From an uncultured Gemmatimonadota bacterium (GTDB taxonomy: Bacteria; Gemmatimonadota; Gemmatimonadetes; Gemmatimonadales; GWC2-71-9), in the NCBI GenBank assembly GCA_946887295.1, contig CAMPKP010000168.1, positions 1 through 6,771 of the forward strand: 6,771 nucleotides of DNA, written 5' to 3'. The position numbers were made by a program, and so were the translations under genes. A model generated the notes under the pieces. The model was given only the letters and a program-made list of their open reading frames with translations, was not told the DNA's origin and did no database searches. How positions within the stretch are numbered: the stretch's first letter is position 1; each line of letters opens with the position of its first letter. Below, piece after piece: positions 5,775 through 6,771 of this stretch.

Positions 5775-6770
5775 ATGCTCCGCACCCGCTTCCTGGGCAC
5801 CGGTTTCGCCGTGCCCGACCGCGTCGTCACCAACGACGATCTCTCCGAGATGATGGACACCAGCGACGAGTGGATCCGGACCCGCACCGGGATCCAGGAG
5901 CGGCGCTGGGTGCGCGAGGGCGAGACCGGCGTGGACCTCGCGCTCGCCGCGACCAGGCGGGCGCTCGAGATGGCGGATGTAGCGCCCTCCGCCGTGGACG
6001 CCATCGTCTACGCCACCTCCACGCCGGACCACTTCGCTCCCGGGAACGGCGTCTTTCTCCAGCGCGCGCTCGGCGTCGGGAGCATCCCGGCGATCGACAT
6101 CCGCACCCAGTGCAGCGGGTTCGTCTACGCGCTCTCGGTGGCCGATGGCTGGGTGCGCACGGGACAGTACCGGCGGGTATTGGTGGTGGGCGCCGAAGTG
6201 CAGTCCACCGGCATGCTCATGACGACCGAGGGGCGGAACGTCTCCGTCATCTTCGCCGACGGGGCCGGCGCCGTGCTGGTCGGACCCACGGACCGTGACG
6301 ACCGGGGCATCCTGGCGTTCGATCTCCATTCCGACGGCGGGTACGCCGAGAAGCTCTGGGTGGACAGCCCCGGATCCATGTATCACCCGAGGGTCTCGGC
6401 CGAGCACATCGAGGCCGGCCGGCAGTACCTGGACATGGACGGCAAGGAGGTCTTCCGCCACGCGGTGGTGCGGATGCCCGAGTCGGTCCGCGCGGTGCTC
6501 GAAGCCAGCGGACGCACCACCGCCGACCTCAAGCTCCTCCTGGCCCACCAGGCGAACCTCCGCATCTCCGAGATGATGCAGCGCACCCTGTGCCTCCGCG
6601 ACGACCAGGTCTACAACAACATCATGTTCTACGGCAACACCACCGCGGCCACGATTCCGATCGCGCTGGACGAATGCGTGCGCGCGGGGAGGATTCAAGA
6701 GGGGGATCTGATCGCGTTGACGGCGTTCGGGTCCGGATTCCTCTGGGGGAGCGCGGCAGTGGTGTGGTAG
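5775..6770 (+). CDS. fabH: Beta-ketoacyl-ACP synthase III (KAS III, FabH-like)
   Basis: This 331-residue thiolase-fold enzyme is expected to condense an acyl-CoA with malonyl-ACP, the first step of type II fatty acid synthesis in the cytoplasm. The Cys-His-Asn triad is intact: Cys113 (RTQCSGF), His258 (AHQANLRIS, the ACP-contacting region) and Asn288 (YGNTTAA). The N-terminus (LGTGFAVPDRVVTN, then DTSDEWIRTRTGI at 28-40) aligns with E. coli FabH from its first residues, fixing the ATG at 5775 even though the frame stays open far upstream. The C-terminal AFGSGFLWGSA is typical. Compared with E. coli FabH, the Cys-to-His spacing is about 13 residues longer, owing to extra sequence around 190-220, and TQCSG replaces AACAG. 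It may therefore belong to a variant KAS III clade with different acyl preference. No plsX, fabD or acpP is visible beside it. It probably has its own promoter. A specialised KAS III for secondary metabolism cannot be excluded. Confidence 0.93.
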   Translation: MLRTRFLGTGFAVPDRVVTNDDLSEMMDTSDEWIRTRTGIQERRWVREGETGVDLALAATRRALEMADVAPSAVDAIVYATSTPDHFAPGNGVFLQRALGVGSIPAIDIRTQCSGFVYALSVADGWVRTGQYRRVLVVGAEVQSTGMLMTTEGRNVSVIFADGAGAVLVGPTDRDDRGILAFDLHSDGGYAEKLWVDSPGSMYHPRVSAEHIEAGRQYLDMDGKEVFRHAVVRMPESVRAVLEASGRTTADLKLLLAHQANLRISEMMQRTLCLRDDQVYNNIMFYGNTTAATIPIALDECVRAGRIQEGDLIALTAFGSGFLWGSAAVVW

Positions 6771-6771
6771 G

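Overview
The window is strongly G+C-rich, with G/C-dominated third codon positions, and is packed with six genes on the + strand. The organism looks like a Gram-negative-type (diderm) environmental bacterium: it has a periplasmic adaptor lipoprotein, a Tat-exported molybdoenzyme and a membrane cytochrome b. A short dispersed-repeat sequence inside the second gene, plus the codon use and gene styles, suggests Gemmatimonadota, Acidobacteriota or a similar phylum. That placement is inference only; there is no rRNA or marker gene that settles it.

Region 1 (1-3147) is a three-gene MacAB/YknXYZ-type exporter. It holds the C-terminal part of an ABC ATPase (cut by the window edge), a lipoprotein membrane fusion protein and a FtsX/MacB-family permease. 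The genes overlap by 4 nt or lie 4 nt apart, so they form an operon. Together they would make an ATP-driven machine that moves a substrate out from the periplasmic side, probably through a TolC-like outer membrane partner not seen here.

Region 2 (3149-4547) follows only 1 nt later. It encodes a four-helix b-type cytochrome and, overlapping it by 8 nt, a Tat-signal molybdopterin oxidoreductase of the sulfite oxidase/YedY superfamily. The pair looks like a quinone-linked periplasmic redox module, analogous to but distinct from MsrPQ (YedYZ).

Region 3 (4585-5745, possibly starting at 4525) encodes a membrane-anchored PHP-family metallo-hydrolase. Charge distribution suggests the catalytic domain lies outside the cytoplasmic membrane, which is unusual. 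Its start is uncertain: a convincing signal peptide is encoded upstream of the first standard start codon.

Region 4 (5746-6770) holds a KAS III (FabH-like) gene behind its own apparent promoter. The -35/-10 pair sits so close to the ATG that the mRNA is predicted to be leaderless, and a perfect inverted repeat abuts the start codon. No RNA genes, insertion sequences, CRISPR arrays or clear terminators were seen, and no gap between genes exceeds about 40 nt. The most notable observations are the dispersed repeat used as part of a lipoprotein signal peptide, the possible ATC start and outward topology of the PHP protein, the redox pair, and the leaderless promoter.
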